Below are positions 42,932-51,386 of a stretch of DNA of 64,000 nt, one piece after another. Every line of letters begins with the position of its first letter. Positions within the stretch are counted from its first letter, which is position 1. Origin of the DNA: JADHLJ01 sp038146985 (GTDB lineage: Bacteria; Pseudomonadota; Alphaproteobacteria; Thalassobaculales; Thalassobaculaceae); NCBI GenBank assembly GCA_038146985.1, contig JAYQSQ010000001.1:372001-436000 (forward strand), read 5' to 3'. The position numbers were made by a program, and so were the translations under genes. Below the pieces are notes generated by a model that made no database searches, was not told the origin of the DNA, and saw nothing but the letters and a program-made list of their open reading frames with translations.

Positions 42932-44542
42932 ATGGCCGCCACCACTTATGACTACATCGTCGTCGGCGCCGGGTCGGCGGGATCGGTGCTCGCCAACCGG
43001 CTGAGCGCGAGCGGGGAGTACAAGGTCCTGTGCCTGGAGGCGGGGACCGAGGGCTCGAACTATTTCTGGTCGCGGGTGCCGATCGGCATGGCCAAGCTGA
43101 TCGACCGGCCGGCGGTCAATTGGTGCTTTTCCTCCGAGCCGGACGAGGGCAGCGGCGGGCGCCGCATTCCGGTGCCCCGGGGCAAGATGCTCGGCGGCTC
43201 AAGCTCCATCAACGGCATGGTCTTCGTGCGCGGCCAGCCCCAGGATTATGACCATTGGGCGCAGCTCGGTAACCGCGGATGGAGTTACGCCGATGTGCTG
43301 CCGATCTTCCGCAAGATGGAGAGCTATGACGGCGGCGATGACGAATATCGTGGCCGCAACGGCCCGCTCCGGGTGACCGATAGCGAGAACGAGATCGTGC
43401 CGTTCCATTCGCGGATGATCGAGGCCGCCGAAAAGATCGGTATCCCCTTTACCAGGGATTACAACGGCGGCGATCAGGAAGGCATCGGCTTCACTCAAAC
43501 CACGATCAACAAGGGTCGGCGGATGAGCACGGCCTACTGTTATCTCGACCCGGCCCGAAGCCGCTCGAACCTGACGATCGAATCCGGCGCGTTGGTGGAA
43601 AACCTGATCCTGGAAGGGGGCAGGTGCGTCGGCATCCGCTATTCCGTTCGGGGCGAGAAGCGCGAGGCGCGGGCGGACCGCGAGGTGGTAGTCTCAACCG
43701 GAGCGATCATGTCGCCGAAGCTGCTTGAGCTTTCGGGCATCGGGCAGCCGGATCTGCTGCGTGGGCACGGCATCGAGGTAAAGCATGAATTGCCCGGCGT
43801 CGGCATGAATCTGCGCGATCACTACTCCCCGCGTATCCGCTTCGAGATCACCGAGCCCGGCGCGACCTTCAACGATATTGGGCGGGGCTGGCGCCTTGTT
43901 TTGGAAGCAGCCAAATACGGCCTGACTGGAAAAGGGTTCTTCGCGACGCCGGCGGGCTCGATCCGGATGTATTTCAAGACCCGCGAAGGGCTCGAATCTC
44001 CCGATGCGGCGATCTCGATCACGCCCTTCCTGTTCGAGGCGGCGCCGGACGGGACCCTAAAGATGGCGAAAACGCGCGGCGTGACGGCGATCGCCAATGT
44101 CCTGCGCTCGGAAAGCATCGGCGACATCCACATCAAGTCCGCCGACCCGGCGGAGCCGCCGGCGATCCGTTTCAACTTCATGACCTCGCGCTACGACCAA
44201 GAGGGCACGGTCGCGGCGGTCCGCAAGGCGCGGGAGTTGTTCTCCACCAGCCCTCTCGCCGACATCGTCGGGACGGAACTGGCGCCCGGCCCATCGATTC
44301 AGAGCGATGAGGAGATCCTTACCTGGATCCGCAAGAACGCTGAGACCACCTATCACCCGGTCGGCACCTGCAAGATGGGCAGTGATCCCATGGCGGTTGT
44401 GGATGATCAGCTCAAGGTTCACGGCATCCAGAACCTGCGGGTCGCCGATGCCTCGATCATGCCAACCTTGACCTCAGGCAACACCAACGCGCCGTCGATC
44501 ATGATCGGCGAGAAATGCGCGGAGATGATGCTGGCCTCATAG
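42932..44542 (+). CDS. GMC family oxidoreductase (paralogue of the preceding gene)
   Basis: The 536-residue protein has the same motifs as the preceding gene: GAGSAG, GGSSSINGMVFVRGQ, TTYHPVGTC, SGNTNAPSIMIGEK. Similarity extends over the entire length, including the stretch LSGIGQPDLLRGHGIE. The two are tandem duplicates that have diverged. Thirty base pairs separate them, and the hydrolase gene begins one base after this stop, so all three are probably one transcript. Confidence 0.92.
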   Translation: MAATTYDYIVVGAGSAGSVLANRLSASGEYKVLCLEAGTEGSNYFWSRVPIGMAKLIDRPAVNWCFSSEPDEGSGGRRIPVPRGKMLGGSSSINGMVFVRGQPQDYDHWAQLGNRGWSYADVLPIFRKMESYDGGDDEYRGRNGPLRVTDSENEIVPFHSRMIEAAEKIGIPFTRDYNGGDQEGIGFTQTTINKGRRMSTAYCYLDPARSRSNLTIESGALVENLILEGGRCVGIRYSVRGEKREARADREVVVSTGAIMSPKLLELSGIGQPDLLRGHGIEVKHELPGVGMNLRDHYSPRIRFEITEPGATFNDIGRGWRLVLEAAKYGLTGKGFFATPAGSIRMYFKTREGLESPDAAISITPFLFEAAPDGTLKMAKTRGVTAIANVLRSESIGDIHIKSADPAEPPAIRFNFMTSRYDQEGTVAAVRKARELFSTSPLADIVGTELAPGPSIQSDEEILTWIRKNAETTYHPVGTCKMGSDPMAVVDDQLKVHGIQNLRVADASIMPTLTSGNTNAPSIMIGEKCAEMMLAS

Positions 44543-44543
44543 C

Positions 44544-45335
44544 ATGCCTCATGCGCGCGTGAACGGAATCGACCTGTACTACCGTTTCGATGGCCCCGAG
44601 AGCGGGACGCGGATCATGTTCTCGAACTCGCTGTTCTCGCGCCTTGAGATGTGGGAGCCGCAGATGGCGGCGCTAACCCGTGCCGGGTACCGCGTCTTGC
44701 GCTACGACGCGCGCGGGCATGGCAGGTCCGATGCGACGGAAGGTCCGTACACGATGGAACTGCTGGCCGACGATCTCGCCGGCCTGATGGACTCGGTTGG
44801 CTGGGAGAGGGCACATTTCTGTGGGCTCTCCATGGGCGGGATGGTCGGGCAGGTGATGGGGACGCGCCATCCGGACCGGGTATCCTCGCTGATCCTCTGC
44901 GATACCTCGGCCTATATGGGTGCGGAGGAGGTTTGGGAACCGCGTATCCAGACCGGTCTCGCCGAGGGGGTGGAGGGGCTGGTCGACTCCTCGGTCACCC
45001 GCTGGTTCACGCCGGAAAGCAGGGGCCGCATCCCGGAGGAGGTGGAAAAAGTTCGCGCCATGATCCGCTCGACGCCGCTCGCCGGTTTCATCGGCTGCTG
45101 CCGGGCCTTCCAGGCCTTCGACCATCGCGACGCGAACCGGGAGATCACCGCGCCGACCCTGGTGATCGTCGGTGAGCGGGACCCGGGTACGCCGCCGAGC
45201 CATGCCAAGGTGATCCACGAGGCGATCAGGGGCGCGGAGCTGAAAATCATCAAGGATGCCGCGCACCTGACCAATATCGAGGCGCCGGAGGAATTCAACG
45301 CAGCGCTGCTGGGATTCTTGGAGCGGGTTGGATAA
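44544..45335 (+). CDS. Alpha/beta hydrolase, 3-oxoadipate enol-lactonase-like
   Basis: The 263-residue protein has the PcaD-like pattern NGIDLYYRFDGP, YDARGHGRSD, nucleophile Ser96 in GLSMGGM, acid in VGERDPGTPP and histidine in DAAHLTNIE. PcaD hydrolyses 3-oxoadipate enol-lactone; without other beta-ketoadipate genes nearby, a lactone or ester produced by the GMC enzymes is the more natural substrate. It starts one base after the second GMC gene. Confidence 0.84.
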   Translation: MPHARVNGIDLYYRFDGPESGTRIMFSNSLFSRLEMWEPQMAALTRAGYRVLRYDARGHGRSDATEGPYTMELLADDLAGLMDSVGWERAHFCGLSMGGMVGQVMGTRHPDRVSSLILCDTSAYMGAEEVWEPRIQTGLAEGVEGLVDSSVTRWFTPESRGRIPEEVEKVRAMIRSTPLAGFIGCCRAFQAFDHRDANREITAPTLVIVGERDPGTPPSHAKVIHEAIRGAELKIIKDAAHLTNIEAPEEFNAALLGFLERVG

Positions 45336-45360
45336 CAATCCGCGTGATCCATCCTTACAC

Positions 45361-45527
45361 CGTCGTCCCGCGCTTGATGCGGGACCAAAGCCTGAGACGC
45401 GTCAGCGTGACGCGTGGAGGATCATTCCAGCCATTATTTTCGTGCGGTGTTCTCCATGGTCATGCGCCACCACCCGTCACCTGCCAAGGCTTCAGGCTTC
45501 GGCCCCGCATCAGGTGCGAGGCGACGG
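45361..45527. repeat. Paired inverted repeat, R6
   Basis: Left hairpin CCCGC/GCGGG (45367-45383) is followed by CCAAAGCCTGA; the right unit is TCAGGCTTCGG (45492-45502), then a hairpin-like CCCCGCATCAGGTGCGAGG. The middle has GTCAGCGTGACGCG, as in R5. It fills most of the gap 45336-45632 between two same-direction genes. Confidence 0.8.
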
Positions 45528-45632
45528 AGGTAAAGGTCGCCCGCCCGATACGTGATTCCTCTTTGCCCCTCTATGGCGTCCGTCGTGTCCGGTGGTACAG
45601 TCCGGCAACCATTTCCAACCGGAGGTCCCGCC

Positions 45633-46595
45633 ATGTCCGATCTGCCGTCCAGCGTCGAAATCCATGAGGAAGGTCCGCGCGAGGGCTTTCAGATCGAACC
45701 GGGTCCGATCTCGACCGCCGACAAGATCAAGCTGATCGACGCCTTGTCCGAGACCGGCTTGCATCACATCCAGGCCTGCTCCTTCGTCAACCCGCGCCTG
45801 GTGCCTGGCTGGGCCGATGCCGAGGCGGTGGTGGAAGGGTTCACGCCGAAGGACGGCGTGCATTATACCGGGCTCTATTTTAACGGTAACGGGCTCGACC
45901 GGGCGCGTGCTTTCGACGGCAAGCTGACCCTGTCCGGGTCGATCTCGCTGACCGCATCCGAGGGCTTCACCAAGAAGAACCTCAACCGCACCCATGAAGA
46001 GAATGTCGCCGCCATGAAGCGCCAGGCGGAAAAGCATCTGGAATTGGGGATCAAGGTCAACCGGATCGGCGTCATGGCGGCCTTCGGCTGCAACTACCAG
46101 GGCGATATCGCGCCGGCGCAGGTCGTGAAGACGCTTGAGGACGGCATGCGGATCGCAGAGGAGACCGGCTCGGAGATCGATCTCTTTTCGCTGGCCGATA
46201 CCATGGGCTGGGCCGCTCCGCACCGGATCGAACAGGTGATCGGCACCGTGCGCGAGCGCTGGCCGGAAATGACCATCTCGCTGCATCTGCATGATACGCG
46301 CGGCCTCGCGGTCGCCAATGCGCATGCGGGTCTCAAGATGGGTGTCACCCAGTTCGACAGCACGGTCGGCGGCCTCGGCGGCTGTCCGTTCGCCGGTCAG
46401 CCCAAGGCGGCGGGCAATATCGCGACCGAGGAACTGGTCCTGCTCTGCGAGGAGATGGGCATTTCGACTGGTGTTGATCTCGACAAACTGATCGAGGTCG
46501 GACGCATGGCGGAAGACATCGTCGGCCATCAGCTTCCGAGCGAGCTGCTGCATGCCGGAAGCCTCGACGCGTTCCGGCGGGGGACCACCCATTAA
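45633..46595 (+). CDS. Hydroxymethylglutaryl-CoA lyase-like protein
   Basis: The 320-residue TIM-barrel protein belongs to the HMGL-like/DRE metallolyase family: GPREGFQIEPGPIS at the N-terminus takes the place of the usual GPRDGLQNE, and a metal-binding HLHDTRG with a GGLGGCPFA segment follows. It probably cleaves a 3-hydroxy-3-methylacyl-CoA-type substrate or a related citramalyl- or HMG-like CoA. The ribosome site GGAGG lies 7 bases before the ATG. The stop overlaps the start of the CoA-transferase gene by one base (TAATG). Confidence 0.84.
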   Translation: MSDLPSSVEIHEEGPREGFQIEPGPISTADKIKLIDALSETGLHHIQACSFVNPRLVPGWADAEAVVEGFTPKDGVHYTGLYFNGNGLDRARAFDGKLTLSGSISLTASEGFTKKNLNRTHEENVAAMKRQAEKHLELGIKVNRIGVMAAFGCNYQGDIAPAQVVKTLEDGMRIAEETGSEIDLFSLADTMGWAAPHRIEQVIGTVRERWPEMTISLHLHDTRGLAVANAHAGLKMGVTQFDSTVGGLGGCPFAGQPKAAGNIATEELVLLCEEMGISTGVDLDKLIEVGRMAEDIVGHQLPSELLHAGSLDAFRRGTTH

Positions 46596-47807
46596 TGACG
46601 GCGACGCCGCTTTCCGGGCTCAGGGTTCTCGAGTTTTCACATACCGTCATGGGGCCGACCGCGGGCCTCCTCTTCGCCGAGCTTGGCGCTGATGTGATCA
46701 AGGTGGAACTGGCTCCGGACGGAGACCGGACGCGGCGCCTCGGCGGGTTCGGAGCGGGTTTCTTCGCCGGGTTCAACCGTGACAAGCGCAGCCTTGCCGT
46801 GAACCTGAAAAGCGCCGAAGGGCAGGCGGTGCTTGCATCGGCTGGTGCCGGGCGCCGATATCGTGTTGGAAAATTTCGGTCCCGGCACGATGGAAAAGCA
46901 GAAATGCGGCTACGAGGATCTGGCGCCGCTGAACGACCGGCTGATCTTTCTGGCGTTGAAAGGCTATCTCGCTGGGCCCTATGCCCACCGTCCGGCCCTG
47001 GACGAGGTGGTTCAATTTCAGTCCGGCCTTGCCTGGATGACCGGCCCGCCGGGCATGCCGCTTCGGGCGGGGGCCTCGGTGATCGACATCATGGGCGCCA
47101 TGTTCGGCGTGATCGCGGTGCAGGCGGCGCTTAGGGAGCGTGATATCACTGGCAAGGGACAGCGGGTCTCAAGCTCTCTGTTCGAAAGCGCGGTCTTCCT
47201 GATGAGCACCCACATGGCGGGCATGGCGGCGACGGGGCTCGAGATGCGGCCGATGCCGGCCCGGCGCGGCGCCTGGGCGATCTACGAGGTCTTCAAGACG
47301 GCCGGCGACGGCCAGTTGTTCATCGGTGTCACCTCGGACCAGCAATGGGACCGTTTCGTCGAGGAATTCGGTCTTCAGGAACTTGCCAAGGACCCGCGCC
47401 TCGCGACCAACGTCATGCGGCTGGACGAGCGGGACTGGCTGATCCCGGCGCTTCAGGAGGTGTTGGGCAAGCTGCCGCAGAAGGAAGTCGAGGAGCGGTG
47501 TGAGCGCTGCAATGTCTCCTGGTCGCCGGTGTCGCAGCCGGCGGATCTGTTCACCGATCCGCATCTCCTGGCGACCAAGGGGCTCGTCGATGTCTTCGTC
47601 TCCCGCTTCGGCGGCGGTGACGGGGGTACCTATGCCGGATTGCCTGCATTGCCCGTCGAATTCGGCGCCAACCGGGACCGGCCCGGTCTGATCCGTCAGC
47701 CGCCCAAAATCGGTGAGCACAGCGCCGAGATCCTTGCCGAGGCGGGGTTCACCTCGGACGAGATCGCCGATCTGACGGATCGTGGGGTGATCGTCTGCGC
47801 CGTCTGA
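46595..47807 (+). pseudogene. CaiB/BaiF family CoA-transferase, single-base frameshift
   Basis: The first part (LSGLRVLEFSHTVMGPTAGLLFAELGADVIKVE and SLAVNLKSAEGQAVL) and the last part (HRLVPGADIVLENFGPGTMEK through SAEILAEAGF) are in different phases. One extra T in CTTGCATCGG at 46833-46834 explains the shift; removing it gives a continuous class III CoA-transferase of about 404 residues. The family's catalytic Asp is expected in the downstream part. Class III enzymes move CoA between acids. Since all other parts look intact, either a recent mutation or a base-calling error is likely. Confidence 0.87.
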
Positions 47808-47865
47808 TGGGCCGTGGCGCGGCAGAACATGGAAAACCGCGACAGCGAACCGAGAGGACCAGAAC

Positions 47866-48417
47866 ATGGCGAGACTGCCGATCCCAAGCGATACCGAAGG
47901 CTTCTCAGAGGAAACCCGGTCCGCAATACGCTACGTCAAGGAAACCCGGGGCAGTCTGCCGCCACCGAGCAGCTATCTCACCTATGCCGGCAAGGCGGGG
48001 GAGCGGCTCTCGGATCTGGTCGAGCATCTGCGCTACCACACCACGCTGACCCAGGCGGAAGCGGAACTCGCGATCTGCACCGCCGCGCGGGCGGCGAACG
48101 CGGACTATATTTGGAACGCCCATGTCAAGCTGGGCCACGCCGCCGGCACCCGCGAGGAGGCGATCCACGCGGTCGACACCTATGGCCCGCTGGACGGCTT
48201 GACCGACGATGAGGCGCTGATCATCCGATACGGGCGGGAGCTGCTCGAATCGCCCCGGGTCGCCGACGAAACCTTCGAGGCGGTCAGGGCCCGGTTCGGC
48301 GAAAACGGGCTGCTGGAACTGACGGCGGTGATGAGCGTCTACATGATGAACGCCACGATCCTGCGCGCGATGGACCATCAGGCGGCACCGGATGCTCGCC
48401 ATCTGACGCCGCGGTAA
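47866..48417 (+). CDS. Carboxymuconolactone decarboxylase family protein
   Basis: The 183-residue all-helical protein has the CMD/AhpD-like core LTQAEAELAICTAARAANADYIWNAH, where AhpD has a CxxC; here only one cysteine is present in the core, so AhpD-type disulfide reductase activity is unlikely. A C-terminal helical half repeats the motif more weakly. Possible roles include decarboxylation of a lactone. It begins 58 bp after the CoA-transferase and probably shares its transcript. Confidence 0.85.
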   Translation: MARLPIPSDTEGFSEETRSAIRYVKETRGSLPPPSSYLTYAGKAGERLSDLVEHLRYHTTLTQAEAELAICTAARAANADYIWNAHVKLGHAAGTREEAIHAVDTYGPLDGLTDDEALIIRYGRELLESPRVADETFEAVRARFGENGLLELTAVMSVYMMNATILRAMDHQAAPDARHLTPR

Positions 48418-48462
48418 GTGGACGTATTTGCCTCGTCAACGTCCGTATCCCTTCTTTCATTG

Positions 48463-48600
48463 TCGTCCCGCACTTGATACGGGACCGACGCCTGAGACTC
48501 TTCGGCGCGACGCGCGGCAAATCGTTTCCATGGGCCTATCCTTCGCCATTCGTCAATTCCAGGCGCTTCAGGCTTCGGCCCTGCGTCAAGCGCGGGGCGG
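48463..48600. repeat. Paired inverted repeat, R7
   Basis: Left unit has hairpin CCCG/CGGG (48467-48483), then CCGACGCCTGA (48485-48495), identical to R5; right unit is TCAGGCTTCGG (48568-48578) then CCCTGCGTCAAGCGCGGGG. It occupies the gap before gspG and is of the same class as R3, R5 and R6. Confidence 0.82.
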
Positions 48601-48693
48601 CGGGAAACGATGGCTTCGCCGCGGCTCTGGCGCGGGCTTGGAGTCCCGCGTTACAGTGCCGTCATGATGATCGGTCCGAAATTACGGCAAGGC

Positions 48694-49143
48694 ATGATGA
48701 GATTGCGTGGTGCAAGACGGCGCGCCAAGGCCCGCTCCGCCATGGCCGGTTTCACGCTGCTGGAGTTGCTGGTCGTTCTGACCATTCTGGGTCTGCTCGC
48801 TGCCCTGGCGGGTCCGCAGGTCATGGGGCTTCTCGGGGGTGCTAAGACCAAGGCGGCGAAACTTCAGATCGAAACGCTGGAGACGGTGCTGGACCTCTAC
48901 AAGCTGGACGTTGGGTCCTATCCCACGACGGGGCAGGGGCTGGCGGCGCTGCTGGTGAAGCCGGACGGGGTGGACCGCTGGAACGGGCCCTATCTCAAGA
49001 AACCGGACGGTGCCGTGGACCCCTGGAGCCGGCCCTACGGGTATCGCTCGCCCGGCAAACACGGGGCCGTCGACATCTTCACCCTCGGCGCTGATCAACG
49101 TGAGGGCGGGAGCGGCGAGGACCAGGACGTCACCAACTGGTAG
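48694..49143 (+). CDS. gspG: Type II secretion major pseudopilin GspG (solitary)
   Basis: The predicted 149-residue protein has the prepilin site MAG^FTLLELLVVLTILG, where G precedes the mature F and E5 is present, then LGLLAALAGPQVM and the GspG body: LYKLDVGSYPTTGQGL, NGPYLKKP, DPWSRPYGYRSPGKHG, and the calcium-binding-type end LGADQREGGSGEDQDVTNW. ATGs at 48664 and 48694 are both possible; 48694 is nearest to an AAGG. No other gsp gene is in this window. Confidence 0.9.
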   Translation: MMRLRGARRRAKARSAMAGFTLLELLVVLTILGLLAALAGPQVMGLLGGAKTKAAKLQIETLETVLDLYKLDVGSYPTTGQGLAALLVKPDGVDRWNGPYLKKPDGAVDPWSRPYGYRSPGKHGAVDIFTLGADQREGGSGEDQDVTNW

Positions 49144-49255
49144 GCTGGGGCGCGCCGGGATTTCGTCGCACTAAACGTCGGTTGTCGGCGATCGGGTGTG
49201 TTTATCGGCGCGTACCTTCGTGCCATCGCCGCCGGTCCGGGGAGAAGCGAGCTAA

Positions 49256-50821
49256 ATGAGCACGCATGCGACGCAGACAGGCGGCCGGGCGCGCGGACGT
49301 CGCAGTGGCGGGCGCGCCGGAAACACCCGGGGTAAGGGCCAGGTGATCGAGCAGCTTCCCTGGTCGCTGCCGGTAAACTCCGACCGCCCGACCGAGCCGC
49401 TGACCGAAGAGGGCGTCCAGGCCGTCCATGAGGGCGCGATGCGAATCCTGGAGGAGATCGGCATCGAGTTCCTCAATCCCGAGGCGGTCGCGATCCTCGC
49501 CAAGGCCGGTTGCATCGTCGACGGCGAGAATGTGCGAATCGGCCGCGAATTGGTGATGGAGGTCCTGAAGGGCGTGCCATCCAGTTTCACCATCACGCCG
49601 CGCAATCCCGATCGGATGATCGAGATCGGCGGCAATCACATGGTCTTCGGCAATGTCTCAAGCCCACCCAACTGTTCCGACCTGGACCGGGGCCGGCGCA
49701 CCGGAACGCGCGAGAGCTACCAGGACCTGATCAAGCTGACCCAGTATTTCAACTGCCTGCATTTCGCGGGCGGTTATCCGGTGGAGCCGATCGACATTCA
49801 TCCCTCGATCCGGCATTTGGACTGCCTCTATGACAAACTCACTCTGACCGACAAGGTCGCGCACGCCTATTGCCTCGGCAAAGAGCGGGTCGAGGACGTA
49901 ATGGAGATGGTGCGAATCGCCGGAGGGCTCACCCACGAGGCGTTCGAGGCGACGCCGAGGATGTATTCCAACATCAACTCGACCTCGCCGTTAAAACACG
50001 ACTACCCGATGCTGGACGGGGCGATGCGGCTGGCCCGGCGCGGGCAGCCGACGGTGGTGACGCCTTTCACCCTCGCCGGGGCCATGGCGCCGGTGACCAT
50101 GGTCGGCGCGGTGACGCAGTCGATGGCGGAAGGCCTGGCGGCGATCGTATTGCTGCAACTGATCCGGCCGGGCTGTCCGACGGCGATCGGCACCTTCACC
50201 TCGAACGTCGACATGCGTACCGGGGCGCCGGCCTTCGGGACGCCGGAATACATGCGGGCGATCCAGATGTCCGGCCAGATGGCGCGGTTCTATGGTCTGC
50301 CGCTGCGCGCCTCCAATGCCTGCGCCGCCAACGCGCCGGACAGCCAGTCGGCCTGGGAGAGCGCGTTCTCGCTCTGGTCGGCGATCTCCGCCGGCGTCAA
50401 CATGGTCTATCACGCCGCCGGCTGGCTTGAAGGCGGGCTCTGCGCGTCCTACGAGAAGTTCGTCATGGACTGCGAAACCCTGCAGCAGATGATCGTCTAT
50501 ATGCGCCCGACCGTCGTGAACGACGACGAGGTCGCGGTCGAGGCGGTCAAGGATGTCGGCCCAGGCGGCCATTTCTTCGGCACCGCCCATACCCAGGCGC
50601 GCTACGAAACAGCGTTCTACAAGCCGTTCCTGTCGGACTGGTCGAATTTCGAGAACTGGGAGGAGCGGGGCGCGGTCCAGACACCGGAACGCGCCAACGG
50701 CATCTGGAAACGGATTCTCGCCGAATTCGAGGCGCCGCCGATTGATCCGGCGATCGACGAAGAACTCAAGGCGTTCGTCGCCAAGCGCAAGGAAGAGGGC
50801 GGGGCGCCCACCGATTTTTGA
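49256..50821 (+). CDS. Trimethylamine methyltransferase family protein (MttB-like, no pyrrolysine)
   Basis: The 521-residue protein has the MttB-superfamily barrel, with PLTEEGVQAVHEGAMRILEEIGIEF near the start and GGHFFGTAHTQ near the end. The frame has no internal amber codon, so it is the non-pyrrolysine branch, some members of which demethylate glycine betaine or other quaternary amines using a corrinoid protein. No corrinoid or partner methyltransferase gene is adjacent. The first 25 residues are low-complexity and basic (GRARGRRSGGRAG), a common extension in alphaproteobacterial members. Confidence 0.88.
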   Translation: MSTHATQTGGRARGRRSGGRAGNTRGKGQVIEQLPWSLPVNSDRPTEPLTEEGVQAVHEGAMRILEEIGIEFLNPEAVAILAKAGCIVDGENVRIGRELVMEVLKGVPSSFTITPRNPDRMIEIGGNHMVFGNVSSPPNCSDLDRGRRTGTRESYQDLIKLTQYFNCLHFAGGYPVEPIDIHPSIRHLDCLYDKLTLTDKVAHAYCLGKERVEDVMEMVRIAGGLTHEAFEATPRMYSNINSTSPLKHDYPMLDGAMRLARRGQPTVVTPFTLAGAMAPVTMVGAVTQSMAEGLAAIVLLQLIRPGCPTAIGTFTSNVDMRTGAPAFGTPEYMRAIQMSGQMARFYGLPLRASNACAANAPDSQSAWESAFSLWSAISAGVNMVYHAAGWLEGGLCASYEKFVMDCETLQQMIVYMRPTVVNDDEVAVEAVKDVGPGGHFFGTAHTQARYETAFYKPFLSDWSNFENWEERGAVQTPERANGIWKRILAEFEAPPIDPAIDEELKAFVAKRKEEGGAPTDF

Positions 50822-50824
50822 CGG

Positions 50825-51046
50825 TCAGGCGCGCGACGTGCCGGCCGAACCCAGGATATCCGCCACCACGTGCAGGGACAGGGTCAGCAACTCGCTATAG
50901 GAGAGTTCCGCGAGTGCCTTTGGCGACGGGATCAGGGATTCTTTCCAGTCCATCGGCGCGAACTCAACGGGCACCGGATGCCCAGCCGCGGGGAAACTCG
51001 GACTGTAGGTATCCCACGTGGTTTCGGCGGCGAAGCTTATGGTCAT
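50825..51046 (-). CDS. Hypothetical protein, 73 residues
   Basis: The predicted product starts MTISFAAETTWDTYSPS and ends in an amphipathic helix (LSYSELLTLSLHVVADILG). I recognise no family. It converges on the MttB-like gene with a 3-bp gap and is preceded by a second small gene 11 bp upstream in the same direction, so the pair may be co-transcribed. Start at 51046 is uncertain; a longer ORF begins at 51118 but would overlap the other small gene. Confidence 0.5.
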   Translation of the reverse strand: MTISFAAETTWDTYSPSFPAAGHPVPVEFAPMDWKESLIPSPKALAELSYSELLTLSLHVVADILGSAGTSRA

Positions 51047-51057
51047 GCTCCCGCGGC

Positions 51058-51255
51058 TCAGCGACCGTAATTGGCGGTCATTGCCCGGCGGCGAAAAGCC
51101 GCCGACTGGCGGTCGCATTCCGGGATCAGATCCGTGTCGGCGTCAAAGGAGCCGAGGTAATCGGAAATGATTTCCCGATAGGACGGCGTCTTGATTTGGT
51201 CGAACGAGGGTACGGTTCCATTGAGTTTCTGGAGCGCGGTCAGAATGCTTTTCAT
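51058..51255 (-). CDS. Hypothetical protein, 65 residues
   Basis: The predicted product starts MKSILTALQKLNGTVPSFDQ and ends in RRRAMTANYGR. GGGGA lies about 8 bases before the ATG at 51255; an ATG at 51264 is in frame but abuts that site. No family recognised. It seems to form a two-gene unit with the 73-residue gene downstream. Coding status is supported by the ribosome site and tight spacing, not by homology. Confidence 0.5.
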   Translation of the reverse strand: MKSILTALQKLNGTVPSFDQIKTPSYREIISDYLGSFDADTDLIPECDRQSAAFRRRAMTANYGR

Positions 51256-51386
51256 GGTGGTCATCCCCGTTTTGGATCGGACATGACGCATAGTGACCGG
51301 AGCATCGGTTTCGGAGAATCAGGGCGACCCGAAAACCACTACGTATAAACCACAAGTCGGGGCGCGACGCGGTGGCGTTCCGACCA

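Noticed and set aside
49256..50821. Pyrrolysine-type trimethylamine methyltransferase
   Set aside because: The reading frame is continuous with no TAG codon, and no pyl gene is in the window.
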